The notes: generated from the sequence alone by a model not told the origin. A DNA stretch of 64,000 bases from Clostridium simiarum (GCF_018919175.1 NZ_JAHLQL010000001.1:1178001-1242000); one strand, 5' to 3'; positions 45,763 through 54,685 are shown, numbered from the stretch's first letter. A program made the numbers and translations.

Positions 45763-47754
45763 TTAAATATTATTTTTTACTATGTTTTTATATCCTGTAT
45801 ATGTTGTATAGAAATATCCCACATAAACTAGGATAAATAATAAAGCTGTTATTAAAGCTGAAAATCTAATATCTATTTGATTAAACATGCTTATCTCTTT
45901 ATTAACTATTATAACACCAATAATTGAATGAATTAATGCAAGCATCACTGGAAGGCTGAAATATATCAAGGTTTGAATGAAGATTGTTTTGTCTATCATT
46001 TTTTTGTTTGCACCAATTCTCTTTAAAGCTTTATATCTTTCTATACTATCACTAGCCTCTGATAATTGTTGAAGCGCTAATACAGCCATGCTAGTTATTA
46101 AAAATACTAGTCCTAAATATATTCCTATAAATAATACTGATGTTGTTACTCCATTTTTATCATAATGAATTTTATCCTTTGAAAAAGAAGCAATATATGC
46201 AATATTTAAACTCTTATACTTACCACTTAAATAGTCCTCATTTATTTTGCTATATTTTTTATTATTTTCTTCTCTATTTTTATCTGAATACATTACATTA
46301 AGTACCGATTTGCTAATTTCACTGTAATTACACAAAAATTCATCATTTATAACTATTGTTAAGCTATTGTTTGCCATAAAATAGGTTTCAAGATTTTCCT
46401 CTATTATTTCATCATTTTTCACTAAATACTCTTTTCCTTTAATACTAACTTTCTTACTAGTTTTTAGTTTTTCATTAACTGGCTTAACCACCTCATTATA
46501 GCTGGACATAAGTAAAACTTCATCATTGCTTAAACTTATTTCTTTTTTACCTCTTAATTCTAACATTTTATTATAATCAGATATTTTAACAAAGTATGCA
46601 TTAATATCCTCATAATCTTCATCTGTAGTTGATAATAAATCGCCTGCTTTTATATCTGAAATATATTTATTGTAAGTTGCATATTTTTCATTTTCACTTA
46701 CCTTAAAGTTAATTTTATCTAATACATCTTCTAAATTGTCTTTTTCACTATTATTCTCTACTGCTATACTAGCATCAAAAGGTGTCACTTTTTCAAGCCC
46801 TAATTCAAAACCTTTCTTAATACTTATTCCTGTAGATAATACAAGTATTGTAATAAATAACATTAAACATATTACTGACATTGACATAAAATTTGTATTA
46901 ACTTTACTATATATTTGTTTTACTACAAATATATTTAATCTCTTAAAGTATACTTTCTTATTTTTATTTACTATATATAGTATGACCCCAGATAAACTAA
47001 AAAAGAATAATACTGTACCTACTATCGAGAGGACTATTAATGACTTAAACATAGGATCTCTTAAATCCAGACCTATCTTTAATATAGATTTATATGCAAA
47101 CCCAAGTGATGCTACACATAGAACAAATGATACTAAATATATAAATGGATTTTTAAATTTTATATCCTCATTTTTTCTACCTGCTGTTAGTAAATCAATT
47201 ATTTTGTATTTAGAAATAACAAATACATTAAATATCATAACAAGTAAAAACATTATTCCAAAGTATAATATAGTCTTACCTATAGCCCCTGTTGAAATAC
47301 TAAATCTATATTCCTTCATGGAAGATTCAAATAACTTTAATGTAAAAGCAGATAAAGCCTGCGATGTTCCCATTCCTAATATAAGACCGGCAATTAAAGA
47401 TATAGCTCCAACTATAAAGGTCTCTGTTACTAAAATTCTAGATATTTTTCTTTTTCCCATACCTAAAGTCATATATATTCCTAATTCTTTCTTACGCTTC
47501 TTTATTAAAAAATTATTTGCGTATAATATTAAACTACCTAATATTATTGATACAAATACTGACACACCAGACATAATTTCAGTTAATCTTGATATATAAT
47601 CTGCACTTGAAGATTTCATATCAATAAGTGCCTTTTGTGAATCTATAGAATTAAAGCTATAAAATATACAAACAGCTAATATTAGTGTTAAAAAATATAT
47701 AGTATAATCTTTATAACTCTTTTTTATATTTTGTGCAGCTATCTTAAAATACAT
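45763..47754 (-). CDS. BceB-like ABC permease (second module)
   Basis: About 663 residues with a ten-helix FtsX-type fold: N-terminal helix, KKRKKELGIYMTLGMGKRKI in the first FtsX repeat, and a large extracellular domain (about 330-520) before the last helices. This marks antimicrobial-peptide sensing transporters. The ATG at 47754 has GGAGGTGAT upstream and overlaps the ATPase gene by 11 nt; the longer frame from 47772 lies further inside it. The extracellular domain differs clearly from that of the first module, so a different peptide is likely. Confidence 0.87.
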   Translation of the reverse strand: MYFKIAAQNIKKSYKDYTIYFLTLILAVCIFYSFNSIDSQKALIDMKSSSADYISRLTEIMSGVSVFVSIILGSLILYANNFLIKKRKKELGIYMTLGMGKRKISRILVTETFIVGAISLIAGLILGMGTSQALSAFTLKLFESSMKEYRFSISTGAIGKTILYFGIMFLLVMIFNVFVISKYKIIDLLTAGRKNEDIKFKNPFIYLVSFVLCVASLGFAYKSILKIGLDLRDPMFKSLIVLSIVGTVLFFFSLSGVILYIVNKNKKVYFKRLNIFVVKQIYSKVNTNFMSMSVICLMLFITILVLSTGISIKKGFELGLEKVTPFDASIAVENNSEKDNLEDVLDKINFKVSENEKYATYNKYISDIKAGDLLSTTDEDYEDINAYFVKISDYNKMLELRGKKEISLSNDEVLLMSSYNEVVKPVNEKLKTSKKVSIKGKEYLVKNDEIIEENLETYFMANNSLTIVINDEFLCNYSEISKSVLNVMYSDKNREENNKKYSKINEDYLSGKYKSLNIAYIASFSKDKIHYDKNGVTTSVLFIGIYLGLVFLITSMAVLALQQLSEASDSIERYKALKRIGANKKMIDKTIFIQTLIYFSLPVMLALIHSIIGVIIVNKEISMFNQIDIRFSALITALLFILVYVGYFYTTYTGYKNIVKNNI

Positions 47755-48511
47755 TGTTATCATCACCTCCAAGGAGAGTTATAACTTCTATAATTTTATT
47801 AAAGAATTCTTTTCTAGTATCATTTCCTCTTACTAACTCACTAAAGATTTTTCCATCTTTAATAAAAAGTATTCTATGAGCATAACTTGCTGTAAAAGAA
47901 TCATGAGTAACCATAAGTATCGTAGTATTCAAATCTTTGTTTAGACTTTCAAATCTTTCAAGTAATAATCTGGCAGATTTTGAATCTAACGCCCCTGTTG
48001 GTTCATCAGCAAGTACTAAAGATGGATTAGTTACTATTGCTCTAGCCGAAGCAACTCTTTGTTTTTGCCCTCCTGACATCTGATAAGGATATTTATTTAA
48101 TACTTCTCCTATTTCTAAATACTTAGCTACTGATTTTATTTTTCCATCTATTTCTGAACTTTTCTCCCCTTTTATTGTTAATGCTAAGGCAATATTCTCA
48201 TAGGCTGTAAGGGTGTCTAATAGATTAAAGTCTTGAAATATAAAGCCTAATTCGTTTTGTCTGAACTTATCTAATGATTTTGACTTTAACCTAGTAATAT
48301 CATTATTATTTATTATTATTTTCCCTGTAGTAACATTATCAATAGTTGATATACAGTTAAGTAATGTCGTTTTACCACTTCCCGACGGTCCCATTATACC
48401 AACAAATTCCCCCTGATCTACTTTAAAAGTGATATTATCTATAGCCTTTGTAACATTATCTTTACTACCATAATACTTTTCAATTTTTTCTACACTTAAT
48501 ATGTTTTTCAC
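47744..48511 (-). CDS. BceA-like ABC ATPase (second module)
   Basis: A 255-residue ATPase: GPSGSGKTT, Q-loop FIFQDFNLLDTLTA, signature MSGGQKQRVASARAI, Walker B LVLADEPTGALD, H-switch VTHDSFTASYAHR. It is first in the order ATPase, permease, regulator, kinase. A possible operator lies about 110 nt upstream. Confidence 0.9.
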   Translation of the reverse strand: MKNILSVEKIEKYYGSKDNVTKAIDNITFKVDQGEFVGIMGPSGSGKTTLLNCISTIDNVTTGKIIINNNDITRLKSKSLDKFRQNELGFIFQDFNLLDTLTAYENIALALTIKGEKSSEIDGKIKSVAKYLEIGEVLNKYPYQMSGGQKQRVASARAIVTNPSLVLADEPTGALDSKSARLLLERFESLNKDLNTTILMVTHDSFTASYAHRILFIKDGKIFSELVRGNDTRKEFFNKIIEVITLLGGDDNNVF

Positions 48512-48616
48512 TTACAACTCTCCCCTTTTTCTTATATTAACTAATGTTTTTAACTTCATCTCATGTAATTTATTCTATACAATTCCATTTAGGGTATCAA
48601 TTGAACTATATTTCAT

Positions 48617-48635
48617 TAACATTACATTTCTGTTA
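48617..48635 (-). promoter_or_regulatory. Possible operator TAACA-N9-TGTTA upstream of the second Bce-like module
   Basis: Five-base inverted repeat in the AT-rich stretch upstream of the ATPase gene. The short arms make this only a candidate site. Confidence 0.3.
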
Positions 48636-48652
48636 TATTAATATAAAAAAGC

Positions 48653-48705
48653 AAACCTCCTTGTGTTTAAGTGGAAGCGAGAAGCAACTATTAACAAGGA
48701 GGTTT
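48653..48705 (-). terminator. Hairpin with AGGAGG in the stem before the DnaK fragment
   Basis: Twelve-base-pair stem AAACCTCCTTGT/ACAAGGAGGTTT with a 29-nt loop. On the minus strand it is followed by GCTTTTTTAT and works as a terminator. On the plus strand it lies 28 nt before the DnaK-fragment ATG. Confidence 0.6.
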
Positions 48706-48732
48706 TCTTAAGAAATTAGAGAGGAGATTACT

Positions 48733-48984
48733 ATGGCTATTATTGGAATAGATTTAGGAACCACAAACAGTTTAGCTTCTATAAAAGAAGATACAGAAAA
48801 ATATATAGGTGAAGAAGTTATGGAGGCAGTTATAAGCGTCCCTGCTTATTTTAATGATGCCCAACGTAAGGCAACTAAAAGAGCTGGCGAACTTGCAGGG
48901 CTTAAAAATGAATTCGAAAAAATTTTGTTAACTCAAAACCTGGACAAATGGACTATATATAGATTGCTCACCAGAAGAAGTTGA
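48733..48984 (+). pseudogene. DnaK (Hsp70) fragment with internal deletion
   Basis: The frame has a perfect Hsp70 start, [17 protein letters not shown], joined directly to a stretch that belongs about 100 residues later ([28 protein letters not shown]). It then leaves the family. A good AGAGAGGAG site precedes it, so it may be expressed. The nucleotide-binding lobe is incomplete, so it cannot be a working chaperone. Real dnaK genes have about 600 codons. Confidence 0.8.
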
Positions 48985-49438
48985 AAGGTTACGAAAATAT
49001 AATGAATCTTTTGAGATACGTAATGGCAGAAAGCTTAAAGTTTCAAAGACATTAAAAGAATTTAAAGAAAGTAATTATGGCGCATTGCATTCTATATATG
49101 TAAAAAGTATTATACCTCTTAATGTTTATGTCAACGTTGATGATAATGGTAAATTTGATTTTCGTGCAAAAGAAGAACTAAATGGACAAACTTTTAACGA
49201 CAATATATACACTCAAGCATTTGTAGGTGAAATTGATGGGAAAAATGTGATGTTTATAGATAAAGATTTTTCAATGAATAATGTAGATACTAATAGAGGA
49301 TATAACATTGAGGGCTACAAGTACAAATTTACAATAAAAGAACCCATAAAGGCACCAACTAAGAAAGGTCAAAATGTTAATTCAATGGAAATTGATCCAA
49401 GCTTTCTATATAATTCAAACATTAAAAATAGTGGCTAG
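48932..49438 (+). pseudogene. Fused tail of an unknown protein after the DnaK fragment
   Basis: In another frame than the DnaK piece, an open stretch of about 168 codons without a usable start reads a protein-like sequence: [17 protein letters not shown], then a region rich in beta-type residues with DDNGKFDFRAKEELNG and GEIDGKNVMFIDKDF. It is probably the 3-prime part of another gene joined to the DnaK fragment by a deletion. Internal TTG 49085 could start a 117-residue protein, but lacks a ribosome site. Family unknown. Confidence 0.5.
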
Positions 49439-49911
49439 CATATGAAAGGCACATAAGAATCCTACACAATTAAATATAAACAAATTATAAAATTATCATA
49501 AATTCTATATTATAATTTTTAGTACAATTTAATAGTTGAATGGGGGATACTGGTATCATTCATCCCTTTCGAAGTGTAATAGTCTGCAGTTCCATATCAA
49601 ATCCCCCTTCAACTTATATTATTTAATGCTATTTCAATAGACTTTTCTTTTTTATATTCATCTTTTGGACCCTTACCAAGTTTAGTTTATATATCAACTT
49701 AAAGTTTTTCTAAAAAATAAGATAGACTTACTTTAAAGCCTATCCATAATCTTAAACTTCTTCAATTTTGCATCTATGTTTTTTTCTTTTTAAATCATAT
49801 TAATAAACACAGTTATGTATTTTTTACCATTTAATACATTTTACTTATATATGGAATAATTGTATATCCTTTACGATGCTTGGTGTATACTTTATTCAAA
49901 ATCACATAATT
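49439..49911. other. Intergenic region with one short SD-led ORF
   Basis: About 470 bases. On the minus strand GGGGG lies seven bases before an ATG (49595) reading MELQTITLRKG and a stop at 49560, followed by a GGGAT/ATCCC hairpin. It may be a leader peptide or the first codons of a lost gene. Confidence 0.35.
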
Positions 49912-50520
49912 CTATTTTTGTGTTTTGGATTTAAATTTCATTTCTAGCCCCGACCTTGAATCTAAAGAGATCTTTAAATCTCCAATTTCTTCTTCTCTAG
50001 TTGGAACTATGTTACCTGTAAAGCACTTATCAAAAAATTCTTCAAATTTTTTTGTTTCTACATTTGGCTCACATACATCAAATACAGCATTTGCATATTT
50101 TTTAAAATCTTTAACTTCACCTTTGCTAAAGGTAGTTTTTGTAAGAGACCCGTTATTTTCTTCCGTTCCTCCTCGGAATTTAATGGAAACTTCCGTAAGT
50201 TTGCCATTTTCCTCATGAGATTTAGCACTAACCATACATTTATCTAGAGATTCTATATAAAAATACACATCATCATCTTTTGTTGACTTTGCTTTTACTA
50301 CACCTACACTCTGAGTCTCTAATTTCTTACCTTTAAATTCTTTAATTTTTGTGTTATTTCCAATTGTATCATTAAAATAATTCTTAAATTCTTCACCAGT
50401 AAATGTATAATTTTCCCCGTCAACTCTACTTTCTGTAGGCTCTTTTACTTTTGTTCCACAACCAGCTAATAAAAGTATAGCCAGGCAGCTAATAACACAA
50501 ATTTTTAATTTCTTTTTCAT
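49912..50520 (-). CDS. Secreted lipoprotein, function unknown
   Basis: About 202 residues. Signal peptide MKKKLKICVISCLAILLLAGC has a lipobox (LLAGC) with the acylated cysteine at about 21. The mature part is mixed alpha/beta and charged, with no recognised family. The ATG at 50520 is preferred because GGGGG lies upstream and it puts the signal peptide at the N-terminus; the longer frame from 50550 would add ten residues before it. It is anchored in the outer face of the membrane. Confidence 0.75.
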   Translation of the reverse strand: MKKKLKICVISCLAILLLAGCGTKVKEPTESRVDGENYTFTGEEFKNYFNDTIGNNTKIKEFKGKKLETQSVGVVKAKSTKDDDVYFYIESLDKCMVSAKSHEENGKLTEVSIKFRGGTEENNGSLTKTTFSKGEVKDFKKYANAVFDVCEPNVETKKFEEFFDKCFTGNIVPTREEEIGDLKISLDSRSGLEMKFKSKTQK

Positions 50521-50655
50521 TTTAATTTTGTCCCCCTTAATTCTGCACATTAAAACTACTTTCCTAAATTTACGACATAACTTTTTAATTATAGCACATA
50601 ATGTATTTTATTTCAAATTAAGCCATTACAGCAACTCGCATACATTTATTTATCA

Positions 50656-51558
50656 TTATGCATGAGACAATACAGGGAACATTAAATCTTCTGTTTTAAA
50701 GGGATTGTCTTTTCCAATCTTAATAAAAAGAGTAGTATCCTCTTCATTTACCAAAGTTTTTTCATAAGAAGAAATATTATTTGGGGTAAAGCCTAAAATC
50801 ACCTTCTTAGTTTTCTCATTCATTATTGAATTAATAATTTTATCTAAATTTACTTCTTTTGTGGTAAACACATCTTGTACATATAAAACATCTTCATTGA
50901 AGTCACAGATAACCACAGCATTATAGTCTTCAATATAATAAATGCTCTCCTTCATAAAATATGTACAATAAAACATTATAAGAGATGCATTATTTTTCAT
51001 AGACACCTTTGATATAGGTATTGCATTACAAATTATATCGTAAACAAATTTCCTATCCTTATCACTGTCCATACTCATCTTTCTTATGTTCTCTGACTTC
51101 TTCTCCCCAATTCTTTTCACAAAGTATTTATATTCATTACACTTTTCAAAGCCAAACTTTGGGTAGAAATCGAGAACGCTATCATTAGCAAAAAGATAAA
51201 TAAGATCACATTTATCCTCCCATTCTTTTAATACTACCTCCATAAGTGCTCTACTTAGGCCTTGTCCTCTATACTCCTCATCTGTCATAACTGTTCCAAT
51301 TTGTACAAATCTCTTTTCCTCTCCTAAAATCAAGAAATCCATGATATTTACTGAAACATTAGATACTACTTTATCTCCATCTAACAAAGAATATGGTATA
51401 TACTTATCTTTCCAATAACCATCTTCATACCATTGTTTAAAGTTAAAACCATAGGTTTTTTCTGTTAAACTATTAAAACTATTTCTTAATGCCAAATCAT
51501 CCTTGTAATTACACTTATAAGTATATATTTTATTATTAATTAATAAATTTTCATCCAT
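50656..51558 (-). CDS. GNAT family acetyltransferase
   Basis: A 300-residue protein with a GNAT fold in the first half. The acetyl-CoA loop is EEYRGQGLSRALM (about residues 93-105), after the strand FVQIGTVMTD, followed by SVLDFYPKFGFEKCNEYKY, the usual end of the fold. The C-terminal part (about 155-300) has no clear motif and may be a degenerate second domain. Substrate unknown. Confidence 0.8.
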   Translation of the reverse strand: MDENLLINNKIYTYKCNYKDDLALRNSFNSLTEKTYGFNFKQWYEDGYWKDKYIPYSLLDGDKVVSNVSVNIMDFLILGEEKRFVQIGTVMTDEEYRGQGLSRALMEVVLKEWEDKCDLIYLFANDSVLDFYPKFGFEKCNEYKYFVKRIGEKKSENIRKMSMDSDKDRKFVYDIICNAIPISKVSMKNNASLIMFYCTYFMKESIYYIEDYNAVVICDFNEDVLYVQDVFTTKEVNLDKIINSIMNEKTKKVILGFTPNNISSYEKTLVNEEDTTLFIKIGKDNPFKTEDLMFPVLSHA

Positions 51559-51655
51559 TTTTAATTTTTCCTTTCCCTTATTTGCATTATATTCTTATAT
51601 CTTATCCTAGTATTTTTTATGATACAACCTTAATAACTTTTACTAAATAAAAATG

Positions 51656-51687
51656 AGCCATAAACTATATAAAACTAGTTTATGGCT
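51656..51687 (-). terminator. Terminator, copy 1 of a repeated element
   Basis: Stem AGCCATAAACTA/TAGTTTATGGCT with an 8-nt loop, then CATTTTTATTT on the minus strand, after the RidA gene. Nearly the same sequence returns at 52913-52944. Confidence 0.7.
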
Positions 51688-51698
51688 TATTAAGCTGA

Positions 51699-52106
51699 TT
51701 ATTTTGCAATCCATAATTCTATTTCTATTTTTAATTCAGGTAAGCCCAATGCACTTATATATGCAATAGTCATTGAAGGATATTCTGTACCAAACAATGA
51801 CTCCCACTTACCATCTAAGTAATTCCAATCAATTTCTTCAGTTGCCCAAATATTAACTTTAATTACATTATCGGCGGATAATTGTTGAGATGCTAATAGA
51901 TTAGCAATATTTTTAAAGGTATTTTCCACTTGATCATTAATCGATTCAGGAATATTGTTATCTATACCCACACCTATTTGGCCTGAAGTCACAAAAATCT
52001 CAGCATCCTTTGGTATCTTTGTTATATGACTATATTTTCCCACAGGAGACGGAATATTTGCAGGGTTCATCCTTTTAATTTTTTCAACATTCTGTTTATT
52101 CATCAT
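51699..52106 (-). CDS. RidA/YjgF-family protein
   Basis: A 135-residue protein of the YjgF/RidA family: N-terminal region with PSPVGKYSH, the conserved VTSGQIGV and the end SMTIAYISALGLPELKIEIELWIAK. The deaminase arginine found in true RidA (R105 in the enteric protein) is not seen at the equivalent place (FGTEYPSMTIAYISA), so imine deaminase activity is uncertain. Paralogues without it are common. The start at 52106 follows GAGG. Confidence 0.82.
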   Translation of the reverse strand: MMNKQNVEKIKRMNPANIPSPVGKYSHITKIPKDAEIFVTSGQIGVGIDNNIPESINDQVENTFKNIANLLASQQLSADNVIKVNIWATEEIDWNYLDGKWESLFGTEYPSMTIAYISALGLPELKIEIELWIAK

Positions 52107-52344
52107 TTACTTATACCTCACTTTATTAATTTTATAGCAATTTTTAGAATTAAATTTGTTATTTTTAAATACTATCTACTTTTATTAAGATCATTATATA
52201 AAAAATCAGCTTAAGCTTTTTTATATAATGTTTTATAATTTAATCTAATTTTATCATACACTCTTTGCTTATTGCACGTTTGAAAATGCCTCTGTAAAGA
52301 CTTTGAGCACAAATGAAAATTGCAATTCTCTTTATATAAAAAAG

Positions 52345-52380
52345 TGGATACTTAGCCTCAGACTAAGTATCCATTTTTTT
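52345..52380 (-). terminator. Terminator after the first CD3324-type gene
   Basis: Eleven-base-pair stem TGGATACTTAG/CTAAGTATCCA with a 7-nt loop. T-tracts flank both sides, so it is bidirectional. Confidence 0.85.
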
Positions 52381-52648
52381 ATGTATTATATTGGCATATT
52401 ATTCTTCTTATACTACTTTGAGATAGATAATATTCTTCAGCAAGTTCTTTAACTGACATACCTTCTTTATATTTATTATATATCTCTATATTTCTTCCTC
52501 TTATCTCAAGCTTTGAACCACTTGATTCACCCCAAGATCTCTTGTTTTCAAACTTTCTTGGTATATATAAATAACCACCATCCATGTATTCTTGAATTAA
52601 TTCAAGAATATCTTTAGGTAATACATCTTGTGCTTTTTTATATTTCAC
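52379..52648 (-). CDS. CD3324-type small DNA-binding protein
   Basis: An 89-residue protein: N-terminal AQDVLPKDILELIQEYMDGGYLYIPRK, then a helix-turn-helix-like C-terminal part (NIEIYNKYKEGMSVKELAEEYYLSQSSIRRII). This is the Mor-like activator or CD3324 family found in clostridia. The start is a GTG after AGGAGTAG. A paralogue with the same layout lies about 300 nt upstream. Each has a short ORF in front. Confidence 0.7.
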   Translation of the reverse strand: MKYKKAQDVLPKDILELIQEYMDGGYLYIPRKFENKRSWGESSGSKLEIRGRNIEIYNKYKEGMSVKELAEEYYLSQSSIRRIICQYNT

Positions 52649-52756
52649 TTTATCTACTCCTATTTACTTTTGGGGTAAATAATTAAGCAAAAACTGCACA
52701 AAACACTTATTTAAATTTTTATATAAAACCCCTTGCAAGTCATGTTTTGATTTATA

Positions 52757-52810
52757 TTACAGTCTTTGCTCGGAGCTTAATTCAATAAATCTGATTAAAT
52801 TTATTAACAT
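52757..52810 (-). CDS. 17-residue SD-led ORF before the first CD3324-type gene
   Basis: GGGGGG lies six bases before an ATG that reads MLINLIRFIELSSEQRL and stops about 110 nt before the CD3324-type start. It may be a leader peptide. No strong hairpin was seen between them. Confidence 0.4.
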   Translation of the reverse strand: MLINLIRFIELSSEQRL

Positions 52811-52912
52811 ATGCATCCCCCCTTTTAATTTATTGTTCTTTATTATAACATAAATATAAATTGATACCCTCTATTTGTTCTGTAGTTATTACATCTTGTG
52901 GATTTAATCTTA

Positions 52913-52944
52913 AGCCATAAACTATATAAAACTAATCTATGGCT
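52913..52944 (-). terminator. Repeated terminator element, copy 2
   Basis: AGCCATAAACTATATAAAAC with a weaker right arm (AATCTATGGCT), directly after the second CD3324-type gene. It shares most bases with the copy at 51656-51687 and continues in similar sequence. Confidence 0.6.
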
Positions 52945-52955
52945 CATTAAATTAA

Positions 52956-53228
52956 TCATTTTCTTTTTTGCTGTAAAATAATTCTGTCTATACTTTTTCT
53001 TGATAAAAAGTACTTGGTAGCAAGATGCTCTTTATCCATACCTCTATTATAATCCTCATAAATAGCTGCATTTCTTATTTCAATTTCTTTTCTGGTATTA
53101 GTTGCCTCCCCCCATTTCTTTTTATTATTCTGTTTTTTAGGAATATATATATATTCTCCATCAACATACTGATGGATTAAATCAATTATCTCTTTTGGAA
53201 ATATATCTTCAGCCTTAATATAGCACAT
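52956..53228 (-). CDS. CD3324-type small DNA-binding protein (paralogue)
   Basis: A 90-residue paralogue of the protein at 52379-52648: same start plan (AEDIFPKEIIDLIHQYVDGEY), the WGEAT linker and the helix-turn-helix tail (AIYEDYNRGMDKEHLATKYF, then LSRKSIDRIILQQ). The ATG follows TAGGAGG. Duplication with divergence suggests two related regulators with different targets. A hairpin and a very short ORF lie upstream. Confidence 0.7.
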   Translation of the reverse strand: MCYIKAEDIFPKEIIDLIHQYVDGEYIYIPKKQNNKKKWGEATNTRKEIEIRNAAIYEDYNRGMDKEHLATKYFLSRKSIDRIILQQKRK

Positions 53229-53269
53229 TTTGTTCCTCCTAAATTTAACTCTTTTACTTAGGATTAAAC

Positions 53270-53310
53270 AAAGGCTATTTTCTTAATTATGTTATTAACA
53301 CAATAGCCTT
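53270..53310 (-). promoter_or_regulatory. Hairpin between deaminase and CD3324-type genes
   Basis: Stem AAAGGCTATT/AATAGCCTTT, separated by about 20 nt. It stands after an 8-codon ORF and 40 nt before the CD3324-type start, so it may be either the deaminase terminator or a leader structure. Confidence 0.45.
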
Positions 53311-53319
53311 TGCTATGCG

Positions 53320-53346
53320 TTAATAATAAATTTTCTCATAAATCAT
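53320..53346 (-). CDS. 8-residue leader-like ORF before the second CD3324-type gene
   Basis: AAAGGAG is three to four bases before an ATG that reads MIYEKIYY and a stop. The spacing is short for a ribosome site, so this is a weak candidate. Confidence 0.3.
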   Translation of the reverse strand: MIYEKIYY

Positions 53347-53394
53347 TGACTCCTTTCTTTACTATTTTCGTTTAATTTAAATTCTTAACTAATC

Positions 53395-53772
53395 CTATTC
53401 CCATCGATGAGGTAACAAATCATTAATAGTAAGTATATGATCTTTTTTTATCATTACCTCACATTTGTAGTTTTCATCATGGATTTGGCAAATAAATTCT
53501 CTACATCTTCCACAGGGTGGAATTATTGTTCCATCTTCATAAACTGCAATTACTTTTGTTATTCTATTTTCTCCTGCTGTAATCATAGCTGCAATAGCCG
53601 CATGTTCTGCACAAAACCCCATAGAACAAGGTGTATCTATGCATACCCCAGTATAAACTTTTCCACTTTCACTCAAAATAGCTGCTGCAACAGAACCAGC
53701 ATAAGAGTTTTTAGAAAGTTCTCTAGGGTTTAATGTGTTTTTTGCAATATCATATAATTCATCAAATTTCAT
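53395..53772 (-). CDS. Cytidine deaminase-family protein
   Basis: A 125-residue enzyme with the zinc motifs of the CDA fold: [10 protein letters not shown] (C, then the H-A-E-like signature in reverse order CxE) and PCGRCREF. Zinc ligands and the catalytic glutamate are present. The N-terminus contains [10 protein letters not shown] instead of the usual YSNFPVGAA, so the substrate may differ; blasticidin-S-deaminase-like activity is possible. A decayed ORF precedes it. Confidence 0.75.
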   Translation of the reverse strand: MKFDELYDIAKNTLNPRELSKNSYAGSVAAAILSESGKVYTGVCIDTPCSMGFCAEHAAIAAMITAGENRITKVIAVYEDGTIIPPCGRCREFICQIHDENYKCEVMIKKDHILTINDLLPHRWE

Positions 53773-53797
53773 AGTTATAGACCTTTCAAATAAATTT

Positions 53798-53895
53798 TTA
53801 TATTATTTTTTCACGCTTTTTACCAACATATAATCCATCTTTTATAGCCTCAACATATGGAAAGCCGAAGCTTTTTAAAAAATATATTGTTTCAT
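53798..53895 (-). pseudogene. Short ORF with a T-run frameshift before the deaminase
   Basis: GGAGG lies five bases before an ATG (53895) that reads MKQYIF and stops within a run of six T. One additional T would continue LKSFGFPYVEAIKDGLYVGK to a stop at 53798, a 32-residue protein. Either it is a frameshifted small gene or the 6-residue peptide is a leader; an AAAGC-TTCG-GCTTT hairpin follows its stop. Confidence 0.4.
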
Positions 53896-54046
53896 TTCTA
53901 CCTCCTTATACATAAAATTTATTCCTTTCTATATTTATTACTTAATAAACATGATTTTCTTTTATCTCAATAGTAAGAGTTAATAACATAAACCATATGG
54001 AGTATCCTCAATTTCTACTATGAAAAATTATACACACTTTAAAAAG

Positions 54047-54685
54047 TTACTTTATAGACTTAATTTTATCTAAATCTGAGCTGCAAAGCACTTCAAGATT
54101 TTTGAAAATCTTTTCTTCAGTCCAATCCCACCATTTTAATTTTAATAAATAATCAATCAATTCATCATCAAATCTCTTTTTTATAATTTTACATGGATTA
54201 CCTCCAGCAATATGATATGGAGGAACATCTTTTGTCACTACAGAATTAGCAGCAATAACTGCTCCATCTCCAATATGCACACCAGGCATTACTGTAACAT
54301 TCTGTCCAATCCATACATCATTACCAACCACAGTATCACCTTTTAGAGGTAAGTCTTCAAGGGTTGGTATAGTTCTTTCCCATCCATTCCCCATAATATT
54401 AAAAGGATAAGTTGTTACAGAATTCATTCTATGATTTGCACCATTCATTACAAATTCTATGCCTTTTGCAATAGCACAAAATTTTCCTATAATAAGTTTA
54501 TCACCTATAAATTCATAATGATGTGTAACATGTTCTTCGAACTTTTCTGCTCCATTTATATCATCATAATAAGTGTAATCTCCAACCTGAATATTAGGAT
54601 TTTTAATAACATTTTTTATATAGCAAATGCTCTTTATATTTTCATTAGGATAAATACTATTTGGATTCGGTCCAAATTTATTCAT
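54047..54685 (-). CDS. Vat-like streptogramin A acetyltransferase (xenobiotic acetyltransferase)
   Basis: A 212-residue left-handed beta-helix hexapeptide enzyme. It closely follows Vat/CatB enzymes: GPNPNSIYP start, NIQVGDYTYYDDINGAEKFE, the catalytic-histidine region MNGANHRMNSVTTYPFN, GNGWE, KGDTVVGNDVWIG, MPGVHIGDGAVIAANSVVTKDVPPYHIAGGNP and the C-terminal LKLKWWDW. It would transfer acetyl from acetyl-CoA to streptogramin A or a related drug. The Shine-Dalgarno site AAAGGAG precedes the ATG. Vat is preferred over CatB from the motif order. Confidence 0.85.
   Translation of the reverse strand: MNKFGPNPNSIYPNENIKSICYIKNVIKNPNIQVGDYTYYDDINGAEKFEEHVTHHYEFIGDKLIIGKFCAIAKGIEFVMNGANHRMNSVTTYPFNIMGNGWERTIPTLEDLPLKGDTVVGNDVWIGQNVTVMPGVHIGDGAVIAANSVVTKDVPPYHIAGGNPCKIIKKRFDDELIDYLLKLKWWDWTEEKIFKNLEVLCSSDLDKIKSIK

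Noticed and set aside
46736..47599. A 287-codon plus-strand frame
   Set aside because: It is antisense to the BceB-like permease, low in complexity and rich in I/N/T, with no ribosome site: a shadow of the real gene.
48653..48705. AACCTCCTTGT inverted repeat as an IS end
   Set aside because: No transposase, target duplication or second element; a terminator on the minus strand fits.
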